The notes: generated by a model not told the origin, from the sequence alone. 64,000 nt of DNA from Sphingopyxis macrogoltabida (GCF_001314325.1 NZ_CP009429.1:1054501-1118500); one strand, 5' to 3'; shown: positions 52,884 to 62,073, counted from the first letter of the stretch. A program made the numbers and translations.

Positions 52884-53404
52884 AGGATCGGCCTCCCGAC
52901 CCCGAGAATGCGTGGCCCGCAGATCCAACCGATCGCGGCATAGCGGCTGTCGAAACCATCTTTGTGTTCGCTGGTGACGAAGTAGCAGCCTTGCGGAACG
53001 CGCCCCGTCGGCCCGAGTGCCAGCGGTTCACCGAGGCGGCTTGTAAGCTTGGCCTTGGCGACAGCCTGCCCGTTGACGAAGTAGGTACGGTTTTGCTCCG
53101 TGACGATGTCGCCCGGCACACCGCTCACCCGCTTGCCGAACGGCTTCGGCTTTGCCCCGAAATGCTTGACGAGCAGGGGCGAAGCGGGCGAATCGAAAAG
53201 GATGATGTCCCCGCGGTGCACGGCCGCCCCGCGCGTCACCCAGAGGGCCCAGTAGGGCAGGCTGGGGCTCACGTTGATCATCAGCGCATGGCCCTGCGCG
53301 AAGGCGGCGAGCGAGGAGAGCGCCAGCGCTCCGGCGCCAAGCCCGCCCCAGAGCGCGAGACGGCGCGCGGGCGCAGAGCGGAACAGGCGATCAGCGGGCT
53401 GCAT
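52880..53404 (-). CDS. S26-family conjugative signal peptidase (TraF/TrhF type)
   Basis: 174 aa. ATG 53404 overlaps the trbI end by 14 nt. One N-terminal membrane helix leads to the peptidase site: Ser46 in MINVSPSLPYW and Lys91 in GKRVSGVPGD, with the C-terminal GHxxS-like region changed to SEHKDGFDSRY. RP4 TraF and TrhF of this family process pilins and can cyclise them. Since traQ and traX are missing, this enzyme probably matures the TraA pilin. Confidence 0.88.
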   Translation of the reverse strand: MQPADRLFRSAPARRLALWGGLGAGALALSSLAAFAQGHALMINVSPSLPYWALWVTRGAAVHRGDIILFDSPASPLLVKHFGAKPKPFGKRVSGVPGDIVTEQNRTYFVNGQAVAKAKLTSRLGEPLALGPTGRVPQGCYFVTSEHKDGFDSRYAAIGWICGPRILGVGRPIL

Positions 53405-53798
53405 CGGGAATGGCTCCCATCCGGCGCACAACATCAGCGCGCACAGATTGCGTCAGGTCCGGCGTGCTGCCGGCGACCACCGCTTCGGCAACGAGGACCG
53501 TCCGGCCTTCGCGCCCGAGCTGCTGCACCGAGGCTTCCACGGCCTTGAGGTAGGCCTGGACGCGCATCCTGGTTTCTTCCGGAGGTCGGCCGGCACGCGC
53601 TTCGGCCTCGATGAAATCGCCCATGATCCGGCTCAGCTGGACCGTAACGACCTCGCGCTTCTCGACGGCGAGCAGCTTGTCGGTCGCCCAGACGCCCCAC
53701 AGGACCTGACCGATCATGCCGACGCCGACAGCGACAGCGGTGAGATTGATCGATGCGAGCCGCCCGCGGATTTTCGATGTTGCCAGAATGTTCTTCAC
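53391..53798 (-). CDS. trbI: TrbI F-type inner-membrane protein
   Basis: 135 aa, start GTG 53798 overlapping the upstream stop. One membrane helix (INLTAVAVGVGMIGQVLWGV) is followed by a periplasmic helical domain (TVQLSRIMGDFIEAEARAGR, TRMRVQAYLKAVEASVQQLG). This matches F TrbI, which tunes pilus extension and retraction. Placement between traC and traW is as in F. Confidence 0.85.
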   Translation of the reverse strand: MKNILATSKIRGRLASINLTAVAVGVGMIGQVLWGVWATDKLLAVEKREVVTVQLSRIMGDFIEAEARAGRPPEETRMRVQAYLKAVEASVQQLGREGRTVLVAEAVVAGSTPDLTQSVRADVVRRMGAIPDAAR

Positions 53799-54187
53799 AG
53801 CTTTTCTCCCGAGAGTTCGCGGTCGAGATCACGGATGAAGCGCGGCATGCGTGCCATCACGATCAGCGTCGCGAGAGCGACAGCAACGAACTTGAATTCG
53901 CCGAGGAACGTCACGCGCCGCTCAAGCTCGGCCCCCAGGAAGCGGTCTGCGAGATTGGCGACATGGGCGAAGAAGGCATCGGGATTTCCGCCCGACAGAA
54001 GGAGGAAGAAGAGCAGCGGCAGGCCCAGCGCCATCAGATAGGACGAGCCCAGAAACAGACTACCGCGCAGCACGATGTAGCAGCCATCGGCCATGCGCGA
54101 GCGAATGGTCGGCGCTGGCTGCATGACGAACTGTTCGTCTTCGGGCGCATCCGTCCGGTCGAACGGGGTGACGAGGTGGAGAGGCAT
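53795..54187 (-). CDS. Membrane protein between traC and trbI
   Basis: 130 aa with an N-terminal cytoplasmic part (residues 1-40) and two membrane segments (LMALGLPLLFFLLLSGG at about 51-67, and FVAVALATLIVMARM near 101-115). No family that I can name with confidence. The size and two-helix shape resemble TraL- or VirB3-like channel proteins, but TraL is present elsewhere. It overlaps trbI by 4 nt and lies 29 nt after traC, so it is part of the operon. Probably an inner-membrane channel component. Confidence 0.65.
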   Translation of the reverse strand: MPLHLVTPFDRTDAPEDEQFVMQPAPTIRSRMADGCYIVLRGSLFLGSSYLMALGLPLLFFLLLSGGNPDAFFAHVANLADRFLGAELERRVTFLGEFKFVAVALATLIVMARMPRFIRDLDRELSGEKL

Positions 54188-54216
54188 GAAGTTCGGAATC
54201 CTTTGGTGAAGAGGTG

Positions 54217-56760
54217 TCAGCGGTTGGTGAAGGCGATGCGCTCGATGGCATCGGCGAGCTGGTGGCCGCGCGCGATCTCGGCATCGATGGCGGCGAAGGT
54301 CTGGGGCGAACTCGAGAACAGCGTTGCCGAGTAGTCGTCGAGCACGAGCCGTCCGATCGCCTCGGTCTCCGGCCCCTTGATGAACACCTCGGAATAGTCG
54401 CTCCCGGAGCGCTTGAGGCTGCGGATCAGCGTCTCGGTGCGATCGTCCATATCGAGGCGCTTGCTCGCCTTGAAATCGGCGATCGTCTCCGGCTTCTGCT
54501 GCAGGATCAGCATCCAGTCGCTGTTCTCAAGCGCTGCCGTCGCCCCGTCGGACTTGTAGTAGTCGTTGAGCGACTGGGTGGCGGTCGCAAGCGCGCCGCC
54601 ATACTTGCGGCAGGTGCGGGCATAGGTTTCGACGAATTCACCCATCGATCCGCCCTTCAGCATCGACCAGGCTTCATCGATCAGCAGGAGTTTGCGCAGC
54701 GACCGTGGGCTGCGTGTCATCGCCTGGCTGGTCATGAACATGATCGCGGAGAGCACCACGCTGCGTAGATCCTCCCGGCTCGCGAGGTCGGACATCTCGA
54801 AGACCGTGAAATCCGCATCGAGGTCGAGACTGGCCTGGCCTTCGAAGAAGGCGCCGTAGGTTCCGCCAGCCATGTAGGGGGCAAGCGCGGTCGCGATATC
54901 GGCGGCGGTGTCATGCCCGAGACTGGCCAGCATCTCGCCGACGGTGGTGACCGTGGCCGCCACGCCATGTTCCGTCCAGACGAGGTTGACCGCCCGGTCG
55001 ATCAGCCCGCGCTCGGTATCGGTCAGCTTCGCGCTGTGGCGGGCCATTTGCCCGACGATCGCCTTGATCATCCCGAAGCAGTCGAGGCGATAATCCTCGT
55101 CTTCGGCGGCGCGGGTTCCGTCGATCATCGAGAAGGGGTTGAGGCAGAAGCCCGCTTTCATCGTGAACTCGACAAAGCGGCCGCCCTGCAGCTTGACCGA
55201 GTGCTCGAAGCTGCGGCCATCGTCGATCACGACCACCTGCGCGCCGGCGCCGCGCAGGGCTGCGCACATCTCCTGGAGCAGCACCGACTTGCCCGATCCC
55301 GACTTGCCGCAAATCGCGACGTTGTGATTGCCCGCTTCGTTCTCGAACGGCGACCAGAAGAACGGCTGGCCGCGCCGACCGACGAACAGCAGGTGAGGGT
55401 GGGCGCTGCCGAGATACTCGCCCTGCATGGGCGCGATATTGGCTGCAGTGGTCGACAGGACGGTCTTGAACCGCTTCAGCCGCTCCATGTCGGCACCGAG
55501 CCCGTCGGCTAGCGTCAGCGGCATCGCCGCGAGAAGCCCCTGGATCTGCAGATAACGCTCGTCGGTGAGATCCCAGCCCGCCGCCTTATAGATCGACTTG
55601 ATCGCGCGTTCGTGACGGTCGCCCTGGCCCAGCGGCGAATAGGTCGTCACGCCGTAGAACACCCGCACGAGGCGGCGGCCTTCCTGGAGTTCGGCCTGAA
55701 CATGTTGCCACTCGGCGGCCTGTTCGCCGATCCGGGGCAGGAACCGGGCGCTGCGGGTTCCGGCGAGGCTGGTAGTCCGCATGAACTTGAAGCCGGCCTT
55801 GGCCGATGCCGCCTCCTGGTCAGGATAGACAAGGCAGAGCATGGTGGCGGCCGGGCAGGGGAAGCGCAGCTTGTCGGTGAACAGGTCGCCGATCAGCCGT
55901 GCGCATTCCCACGGGGCCCAGCGCGACGGCATGTTGCGGACGGCAAAGTGCCGCACATCAAAAGCGTCGGGGTAGACGGTTCCAATCTCCGGCACACCGT
56001 CATTGACCTTGCCGGTGGGACGGAACCGCTCGGTCACCAGGCGCATGCGGTCTTCTGCCACGACCAGTTCAATGTCGTGGCGGATCGCCTGTGAGGCGAT
56101 CGGATCGTTGGGGTTATAGGGCACCGCATCGTCCTGCGGCGCGGTGGTGGGCGAAGTCAGATCGTCGATGACGGCGATCAGCGCTTCGGGACCGACTTCG
56201 ACCACGCCGAGGTTGAGCGACTTGAGCATCGCCATCAGCCCCTCGCGGGTCTGCTTGAGATCCTCATTGCTGACCGACTTGGACGTCGGCACACCGACCG
56301 AGACGATGACCTGGTGGTGACGGGCGTGGAACGGCGCGTCCGCAGAGCCGGACTCCCAGACGAGCGAATAGAGCCGCCGCGCGCGGTGACGGGCAATCGC
56401 CTCGTACACGCCGCCTTGCATGTACCGTGGCGCAAACCACGGGGCGACGATCCGGCTGATGCGGGGGCTGGCAAGATGGAGCACCTGAAGGCACGCGCCA
56501 GCTGGCAGACCCTCCGAAAAGAACTGCCCAAGGATTTCCCCTGTGCGCTCGTCGGCTCCGATCAGCGGCGTGACCGAGAGGACAAAGCCTTTCGAGCGTG
56601 CGTTGAAGTACAGCCGGGTCGCTGGATCATAGACTCGGTAGGGCAGCCAGTCGGAGAGCATGTCGACCATCAGCTGGGGACGGGCCTTCTCGGCGTGCTC
56701 GGCATCCCCCAGCAATCCGCTGAGCAACCGATCAATGACGGACTTGAGTTGCTCGGCCAT
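54217..56760 (-). CDS. traC: TraC secretion ATPase (VirB4-like)
   Basis: 847 aa cytoplasmic motor of the type IV channel. ATG 56760 overlaps the traV stop; a GTG 3 nt earlier is possible. Walker A GKSGSGKS lies at 485-492, Walker B LRKLLLIDEAWSML near 685-698, with the ALATATQSLNDYY and QQKPETIADF motifs after it, typical of VirB4/TraC. It powers pilin polymerisation and channel assembly. Full length. Co-transcribed with everything from traA to traG. Confidence 0.94.
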   Translation of the reverse strand: MAEQLKSVIDRLLSGLLGDAEHAEKARPQLMVDMLSDWLPYRVYDPATRLYFNARSKGFVLSVTPLIGADERTGEILGQFFSEGLPAGACLQVLHLASPRISRIVAPWFAPRYMQGGVYEAIARHRARRLYSLVWESGSADAPFHARHHQVIVSVGVPTSKSVSNEDLKQTREGLMAMLKSLNLGVVEVGPEALIAVIDDLTSPTTAPQDDAVPYNPNDPIASQAIRHDIELVVAEDRMRLVTERFRPTGKVNDGVPEIGTVYPDAFDVRHFAVRNMPSRWAPWECARLIGDLFTDKLRFPCPAATMLCLVYPDQEAASAKAGFKFMRTTSLAGTRSARFLPRIGEQAAEWQHVQAELQEGRRLVRVFYGVTTYSPLGQGDRHERAIKSIYKAAGWDLTDERYLQIQGLLAAMPLTLADGLGADMERLKRFKTVLSTTAANIAPMQGEYLGSAHPHLLFVGRRGQPFFWSPFENEAGNHNVAICGKSGSGKSVLLQEMCAALRGAGAQVVVIDDGRSFEHSVKLQGGRFVEFTMKAGFCLNPFSMIDGTRAAEDEDYRLDCFGMIKAIVGQMARHSAKLTDTERGLIDRAVNLVWTEHGVAATVTTVGEMLASLGHDTAADIATALAPYMAGGTYGAFFEGQASLDLDADFTVFEMSDLASREDLRSVVLSAIMFMTSQAMTRSPRSLRKLLLIDEAWSMLKGGSMGEFVETYARTCRKYGGALATATQSLNDYYKSDGATAALENSDWMLILQQKPETIADFKASKRLDMDDRTETLIRSLKRSGSDYSEVFIKGPETEAIGRLVLDDYSATLFSSSPQTFAAIDAEIARGHQLADAIERIAFTNR

Positions 56761-57572
56761 CACTTGGGTTCCTTCGATTGTAAGGTGCTGGCCATCGGCT
56801 GTTCGCCGGTTCTGACTGCGGGGCGGATCGCGGCTTTCGCGGCTTCAATCGCCGCTGCGCTGGGGAACTCGGGAGCGCTTTGCCCCGCCGCAGGCCGAGG
56901 GGTCCGATCACGCAGGGGAGGCGACGTGTCGAACCCCTCGACCGCCGGTGCTTTGGCACCGGCAACGGCCTCGCGCGCCGTGGAGGGGAGGACCAGCGGC
57001 GAGGCATCCGAAGTTTCATTGAGCGAATTGGGGGCTTCTGCGGCCATGGGTTGGACGGCCCTGGTTTCGGCAGTGCCGGCAGACGAGAAGGGCGACGCAA
57101 GATCGACGGTAGCATCAGAGTGTCCGTCGGCGGCTTCGTGTGCCGACGCAGCTTGAGCGGCCTTCAGCTGCCGGCGGACCTGGCGCATCACGGATCCGCT
57201 CTTGTCCTCGCCCGCCTTGCGGCGCAGTTCGGTTGCCCAGCGCGGGTTATCGATGACCGTCCAGGCGATCGCTTCATCATGGAGCGTTCCGGCCTCATCG
57301 ACATGCGCTGGAAAGACGACCCGCAGGGTCCGCTCCGCTGTACGGGTGGTGTCCGCATCCACGACGCCCGACCGGGGGCGTGTCTCGGCATGAGGCGTCG
57401 TGCCCGACGACAGATTGTTCGTCGCCTTGGCATCGATGACGTGGGCCGGTGCGCAATCGCCCTTGGGCGCCCGGCAGGTGAAGTCGCCTTCGACATTGGT
57501 GCCGAACGTGGCGCAGCCACTGGCGAAGCCGGCCAGACAGACGCAGGTGAGGAGACTTGTCGGAAACCGCAT
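56760..57572 (-). CDS. traV: TraV outer-membrane lipoprotein
   Basis: 270 aa. ATG 57572 after AAAGGA gives a lipoprotein signal with lipobox LAGFASGC, so Cys24 would be lipid-modified. The conserved TraV head (FGTNVEGDFTCRAPKG) is followed by a Pro/Ala-rich, low-complexity body and tail (APAVEGFDTSPPLRDRTPRP). TraV, TraK and TraB form the outer core of F-type channels. The N-terminal frame to 57662 overlaps the DsbC-like gene and is rejected. Confidence 0.88.
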   Translation of the reverse strand: MRFPTSLLTCVCLAGFASGCATFGTNVEGDFTCRAPKGDCAPAHVIDAKATNNLSSGTTPHAETRPRSGVVDADTTRTAERTLRVVFPAHVDEAGTLHDEAIAWTVIDNPRWATELRRKAGEDKSGSVMRQVRRQLKAAQAASAHEAADGHSDATVDLASPFSSAGTAETRAVQPMAAEAPNSLNETSDASPLVLPSTAREAVAGAKAPAVEGFDTSPPLRDRTPRPAAGQSAPEFPSAAAIEAAKAAIRPAVRTGEQPMASTLQSKEPK

Positions 57573-57576
57573 GGGT

Positions 57577-58479
57577 TTATCCTTTCGGAGCTGGGGTGGG
57601 GGCAGCGCGCAGGAATTCCCGGAGCACTGCGGCAGGGCGGTAGCCTTCGAGAACGGCGCCATCGGCGGGGCGCACGATCACGGGTGTGCCGCCGAAGCCG
57701 TGAGCCCGCGCGAACTCCTCATTGGCATCGAGGCCGCTCGTGTCGCAGGGTTTGGGATTGGCGAGCGCGAGGCCCGAATAGGCCATGTGGAGGGCGACTT
57801 CGGGTCGCGGCGAGCACAGCACCCGTTCCGCATCGCGGCGGCTTTCGGCCCCGAAAATCGAGATCGGCCGTTCTTCGACCCGCGCGCCGATCGCCTTCAG
57901 TTCGGTTTCAAGTTTCTTGCAGTAGCCGCAGTGGAAGTCCGAAAAGACGACGACGCGTGGACCATTGGCAGGCCCCCAGGTGATCGCGCCGTTCGGAGGA
58001 AGTTTACCGAGCGGAACATGGCGCGGTGCCGCGTTCCGGGCTGATGCCCCGGATGGGCTTGGGCCGCCTTCTGCTTGCGCTTCGGGATTGCTGCGCCGCG
58101 CAGCGCCTGCCGCCAGCAGATCCGGATTGAGGGCGAGCAGCCGCGCAGCCGTCAGATCCTGACGGGCTTCCATGTCGTAGACCCGGCCGATCACCAGATA
58201 CTTCGCAGCCCGGTCGACATAGAAGAGCGTCGATTTGGATGCGACTTCGCACAAGCCCCCAAGGCCCTTGCAGTTGATCGCGTCGATCGGCGTCTTGGGC
58301 AGGCGCAGCTTGAGTGCCTCATGCACCTTCGCCGTGTCCGGAGCAGCGGCAGGGGCTGCAAGGCTTGCCACACCCCATCCGGTCGCGGCCGACAAGGCAA
58401 TGATTGCTGCCACCCCGGCGGCGGGACGCAACCAGAGCCGCCGACGGTTATCCTGCTCGAGGAGATTGTTTTCGATCAT
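57577..58479 (-). CDS. DsbC-like disulfide isomerase
   Basis: 300 aa. One N-terminal membrane anchor (GVAAIIALSAATGWGVASLA), then a DsbC-type dimerisation region and a thioredoxin domain with FSDFHCGYCKK (Cys184 and Cys187) and a GFGGTPVIVRPADG cis-Pro loop. It acts in the periplasm to shuffle disulfides in Cys-rich TraN, TraH and TraU. F-type clusters often carry such a gene (TrbB/DsbC). It overlaps traB by 4 nt. Confidence 0.9.
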   Translation of the reverse strand: MIENNLLEQDNRRRLWLRPAAGVAAIIALSAATGWGVASLAAPAAAPDTAKVHEALKLRLPKTPIDAINCKGLGGLCEVASKSTLFYVDRAAKYLVIGRVYDMEARQDLTAARLLALNPDLLAAGAARRSNPEAQAEGGPSPSGASARNAAPRHVPLGKLPPNGAITWGPANGPRVVVFSDFHCGYCKKLETELKAIGARVEERPISIFGAESRRDAERVLCSPRPEVALHMAYSGLALANPKPCDTSGLDANEEFARAHGFGGTPVIVRPADGAVLEGYRPAAVLREFLRAAPTPAPKG

Positions 58480-59816
58480 TGGGAGTTCCTCACGTAGACG
58501 CCGTCGAGGAACACGATCTCAACATCGATGCCGGTCGGCATCTCGACGACGGGTTGGTACTGTTCGGCGCGCTCGATCAGGTATTTGCTGACCGTGTCGG
58601 CGGCATCGGCGGCGCCCTGGCCAAGCCCGCCACCGAGGATGTCGCCGGCGGACAGCTTTGAGCGGCTGCCATCGGGGTTGGTCGTGACACCGGAGAACAC
58701 GCTGTTGGCGTTGGCGGAGAAGCCACGCCCGAACCCACCGACGATCCCGGCGAGCAATGCCTGGCTGACGAGGCTGCCTTCGCGGCTCACAACGCGACCG
58801 CGCACCCCGGACTTGCCTGCAAAGCTGATGAAGCCCTTGACGTCGCTCACCGCGACCCGGCCACCGGGCTGATCGCAGGTCATGCGAGCGAGCTTCACAT
58901 AGACCTTCTCGCTGCTGAGGTCGCCGCGCGCCGCGCCGTTCACAACGCAGCCCTGGATCCGGGTGGTCAGAACCTTCCCGTTCTGCATCACGGATCTGGC
59001 AGGCCCTGTGATCCTCAGCACCACGGGCAGCGGATCGGTCTGGCTGGCGACACCCGCCGAGGCATCGACGCCGACGATCACCCGGGCCGGCGCGTAGGAA
59101 TTGGGTGGCAGGTAATCAGGCGAGTCCTCGACAACGACCGGGGGCGCGTCGGGGCGGCCCACCCTGAGACCGCTGCTTGCCGCCTTGTCGGAGCTGAAGC
59201 TCATAAGCTTCACTTCGCCAGGCGAAGGGATCATGCCGCCCTGCGGATCGCCGCTTGCGGAAACAGCACTGGGCTGAGGCGAACGTCCCCGCGCGTCATA
59301 ACCGCCTGCCTGCGGCCCATAGGCCGGTGGCGGTACAGCGGGTGCCGTCGTCGCTGGCTGAGCGGCAAGCCGCGTCTTCAGCTCAGCATTCTCAGCAGAG
59401 ATCGCATCGATCGCAGCCTGCCCATCGACACGCATGGCCTGGTTTTCGGCCTTGAGAGCGGCAAGCTGTGCCTCAATTTCCGTCCGCGGGATGCTCCCAT
59501 CCTTCAGCGCCTTTTGTTCGCGCGTGACCGCATCGAGCCGGTTGCCATAGGTCGCGACGAATTCACGTTGGGACAGATCGCGGTTGACCAGACCTGCCGT
59601 GTCGATCGTCTGCGCCGCATTGGGATCGTCGGTCTTGGCCTTGTCGTCACCGCCAAGGATGAACCAGCTTCCGCCGAGCAGCGCGAGCGCTCCCAGCGAG
59701 CCCAAAAGCAGCTTCTGACGGCGCGCAGTGCGGGCGTTGAGCCCGGAAAGTTCGGATGGCGCCGCGCTCTCGGCCTGGAGAGGGCCCGTGCCGTTCGCAT
59801 TGACTGCATCAGTCAT
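58476..59816 (-). CDS. traB: TraB channel scaffold (VirB10-like)
   Basis: 446 aa. ATG 59816 overlaps the traK stop by 8 nt; the longer frame to 59933 is inside traK. A membrane helix (LLLGSLGALALLGGSWFILG, about 37-56) is followed by a coiled coil (KAENQAMRVDGQAAIDAIS), a Pro-rich stretch, and the C-terminal TrbI/VirB10 barrel domain (VSREGSLVSQALLAGIVGGF). It spans the envelope, linking the inner-membrane motors to TraK/TraV. Confidence 0.92.
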   Translation of the reverse strand: MTDAVNANGTGPLQAESAAPSELSGLNARTARRQKLLLGSLGALALLGGSWFILGGDDKAKTDDPNAAQTIDTAGLVNRDLSQREFVATYGNRLDAVTREQKALKDGSIPRTEIEAQLAALKAENQAMRVDGQAAIDAISAENAELKTRLAAQPATTAPAVPPPAYGPQAGGYDARGRSPQPSAVSASGDPQGGMIPSPGEVKLMSFSSDKAASSGLRVGRPDAPPVVVEDSPDYLPPNSYAPARVIVGVDASAGVASQTDPLPVVLRITGPARSVMQNGKVLTTRIQGCVVNGAARGDLSSEKVYVKLARMTCDQPGGRVAVSDVKGFISFAGKSGVRGRVVSREGSLVSQALLAGIVGGFGRGFSANANSVFSGVTTNPDGSRSKLSAGDILGGGLGQGAADAADTVSKYLIERAEQYQPVVEMPTGIDVEIVFLDGVYVRNSQ

Positions 59817-60567
59817 GGCCGGTCTCCGCGTTTGCGCCGACAACAAAGGCGGTTGTGCTGGCCCCGGGTTCGAGCTTTGGCTCGGCAATCGAGACGGCGA
59901 GGGTGTCGCGGGGCGCGAGATCGCGCTCGGCAAGCGTCACGGGCTTCGATCCGCGATTATGGATGCGAACAACTTTCCCGGTGAGGCTGGCGCCGCGATA
60001 ATCAGCGATGAGCTGAACCTCGAGATCGCCGACCCTTGCGGGCATGGCGGTCGACTGGCGGACCTCGTAGCCAGCGACAGTGCGGTCGTTGGCCATGGCC
60101 TGGATGAGCCTTACGGCGCTTGTCTCGATCGGGGTCTGGCTCTCCCAGTCCGCCGCTTGGGTTTTCGCGATGGCGGGGTTGGTGATGAAGACCTGGGTCG
60201 CCGGAATTTGCTCAACCCGGCACGCGACCTTGTAGACGAAGCCCTTCTTCGTGGTGGCGAAGAAGCTGATTGCCCGGGCGGCGTAGGTTTCCGGCACCGA
60301 CACGTAAATATCGCCGCGCACCGGCTCGTTGGTGACCGCAAAGTCGTTGTAGGGCGTGCCGGTCGAGATCTTCGAGACGCTGGCGAACTGATCGTCGATC
60401 AGCGCAAAGCGGGTCAATTCCCGCGCCGAGACGCTGCACTCAATTCCGGCGCCGTCGGCCGCTTGCTTGAACTGGTCGGCGGCATGAGCGGGGGACGTTG
60501 CTGCTATGAGCAGAGCGGCCGCGCTCAGAAGTAGACCCCGTGTATGGGCCCCTTTTAGGTAAGCCAT
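59809..60567 (-). CDS. traK: TraK secretin-like outer core protein
   Basis: 252 aa periplasmic protein with signal peptide (GLLLSAAALLIAATSPAHAA). The secretin-like beta domain shows ISARELTRFALID-type sequence, then YNDFAVTNEPVRGDIYVSVP, and a C-terminal domain with VRIHNRGSKPVTLAERDL. It is the VirB9-like partner of TraB and TraV. Start ATG 60567; a GTG 3 nt upstream is also in frame. It touches the traE stop. Confidence 0.9.
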   Translation of the reverse strand: MAYLKGAHTRGLLLSAAALLIAATSPAHAADQFKQAADGAGIECSVSARELTRFALIDDQFASVSKISTGTPYNDFAVTNEPVRGDIYVSVPETYAARAISFFATTKKGFVYKVACRVEQIPATQVFITNPAIAKTQAADWESQTPIETSAVRLIQAMANDRTVAGYEVRQSTAMPARVGDLEVQLIADYRGASLTGKVVRIHNRGSKPVTLAERDLAPRDTLAVSIAEPKLEPGASTTAFVVGANAETGHD

Positions 60568-61139
60568 CACTGGGCCTCCTTCGATTTGTCCTGTGGGGGT
60601 AGCTGGGCGAACCCTGCCAGCGCCAGGCGCAGGCCGCGGTAGGTCCAGCTGAAGCGGAAGCGGCGCTCGTCACTCGCAATCACCTGCGCGCCCACGAAGG
60701 TCTTGAGAGTTCCGGTCACATCCGATGTCAGAGCCTTGGGATCGACGCTCATCGACCGGATCACGAATGCCTGGGTAACGTCCGAGCCGCGCTGTTCCTC
60801 GACAATCCGCACGAGCTCAGCTTTCAGCCGCCCATAGCTTGGGGGATCCGCCAGCTTCAGGATCTCGTTCATCCAGTAATCGAGGCCCTCCGGGCTGCGA
60901 TTGAGGAGAACAAGGGCGGCATCGCGAGTGACAAGCTCGAGATAGTCGGCCTCGACCCCGGCGCTGCTCACCGTGAGTTGCTTGGGAACGGTCGGCACCA
61001 GCACGACCTCGCGGTCGCGGGTGGCGGCAAGGCTCCCTGCCACGACCAGTGCGAGGCCGAGACCGGCGCTGGTGAGCGCGAACAGGTTCCGCTGGCGCAG
61101 CAGCGATTGCTGACGTTCGTGGGATATGTCGGAAAACAT
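60567..61139 (-). CDS. traE: TraE channel protein (VirB5/8-like)
   Basis: 190 aa. One N-terminal membrane helix (LFALTSAGLGLALVVAGSLA, 19-38), then a periplasmic domain with GVEADYLELVTRDAALVLLN, SPEGLDYWMNEILKLADP and a short beta C-terminus, as in F TraE. It stabilises the inner-membrane complex. Start ATG 61139, 12 nt after traL. Confidence 0.92.
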   Translation of the reverse strand: MFSDISHERQQSLLRQRNLFALTSAGLGLALVVAGSLAATRDREVVLVPTVPKQLTVSSAGVEADYLELVTRDAALVLLNRSPEGLDYWMNEILKLADPPSYGRLKAELVRIVEEQRGSDVTQAFVIRSMSVDPKALTSDVTGTLKTFVGAQVIASDERRFRFSWTYRGLRLALAGFAQLPPQDKSKEAQ

Positions 61140-61151
61140 GAGTTTCTCCCC

Positions 61152-61439
61152 TCAACCGGCAAGCAGTCGGCAGTGGGAAGGCGGCGTTGCCTTGAGACCC
61201 AAAAATCCTGCAGGCAGATACCAATATGCGGCATGGGCTACCCAGGAGCTGGCGCGTCCTGCTTTTGCCTTTCGCAGTGCGAACCAGGCGCCGAAGGCGA
61301 CGATGATGCCGATGAAGATATGCTGAGTGAGGATCCCCCAGGTGAAGGGGGCAAGCATTCCCGCGAACTCGTCGATGGTCCAGAAGCCGATCAGCTCCGG
61401 GTCATCGAGGCGCCGGGGAATGATGAAAGGGTCTGCCAT
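61152..61439 (-). CDS. traL: TraL channel protein (VirB3-like)
   Basis: 95 aa. It opens with PFIIPRRLDDPELIGFWTID, the TraL signature, followed by a membrane hairpin (LTQHIFIGIIVAFGAWFALR) and a C-terminal tail with KATPPSHCRLLAG. It works with TraE and TraC in pilin assembly. The start is 27 nt after the pilin gene stop. Confidence 0.92.
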   Translation of the reverse strand: MADPFIIPRRLDDPELIGFWTIDEFAGMLAPFTWGILTQHIFIGIIVAFGAWFALRKAKAGRASSWVAHAAYWYLPAGFLGLKATPPSHCRLLAG

Positions 61440-61466
61440 GGCGCCGCCGCCTTCCCGTCCGACCGC

Positions 61467-61796
61467 TCAGATAACCGCGGTCACGACCGAGGTGACGATC
61501 GGAACACCCGTGCCGACGCCGATGCCGACGCCCACCGGAACGGCGACCTGGCCGAGCGAAAAGCGTCCGGATGCCAGACCGATCAGGCCACCGGCGAGGC
61601 TGAGGACCGTGATGATCTTGCCGCCCGAGCCTTCCAGAAAATCCGTGAATTTGGTGAGGGCAGGGGTGAAGGTCGTATCCGCGCCAGCGTAGGCGGCGCT
61701 CGCCGCAAGCGCCGCGACTGCGACCGGGATGGCAATGTTGAGGGTCTTGCCGAGACCCTTGACGCTGGCGCGCCGGGGGAGGGTGAGAGACTGCAT
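61467..61796 (-). CDS. traA: TraA prepilin
   Basis: 109 aa. A long leader (MQSLTLPRRASVKGLGKTLN, AIPVAVAALAASAAYA) probably ends at about residue 37 (AYA-G), leaving a pilin of about 72 residues with two membrane helices (IITVLSLAGGLIGLA and VAVPVGVGIGVGTGVPIV), typical of F-like pilins. The Gly/Val-rich second helix is usual. First gene of the operon; GGAG lies 7 nt before ATG 61796. The S26 peptidase of this operon probably cleaves it. Confidence 0.9.
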   Translation of the reverse strand: MQSLTLPRRASVKGLGKTLNIAIPVAVAALAASAAYAGADTTFTPALTKFTDFLEGSGGKIITVLSLAGGLIGLASGRFSLGQVAVPVGVGIGVGTGVPIVTSVVTAVI

Positions 61797-61835
61797 GTGA
61801 AGCTCCGGTTGGAGGGGTGGTCACAGCGTTCTTGC

Positions 61836-61850
61836 GTTCGCTGTGTGTTC
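61836..61850 (+). promoter_or_regulatory. LexA-type box before pilin operon
   Basis: GTTC-GCTGTGT-GTTC, exact match to the alphaproteobacterial LexA consensus, 40 nt upstream of the traA start. Confidence 0.6.
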
Positions 61851-62058
61851 CACATGCATCTAGGAAATGATCGTAGGAAAGGGTTGGCATCCGATCCGCT
61901 TTGGCGACGGATGGATGCGGACACAGTTTTCAGTGCTCGTCGGTCTTCAACAGCGATGATGGCGATAATATGGGGTTTTTATGTCGAAGATCGCCGCCGC
62001 ATGCGCCGTGATCCGCCGACGACTCGGGCAGAGGAACTGATTCGCCTTTAAACGAGAT

Positions 62059-62073
62059 GTTCCATCTCTGTTC
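62059..62073 (+). promoter_or_regulatory. LexA-type box before HTH gene
   Basis: GTTC-CATCTCT-GTTC, exact match to the same consensus, 74 nt upstream of the gene at 62147. Confidence 0.6.
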
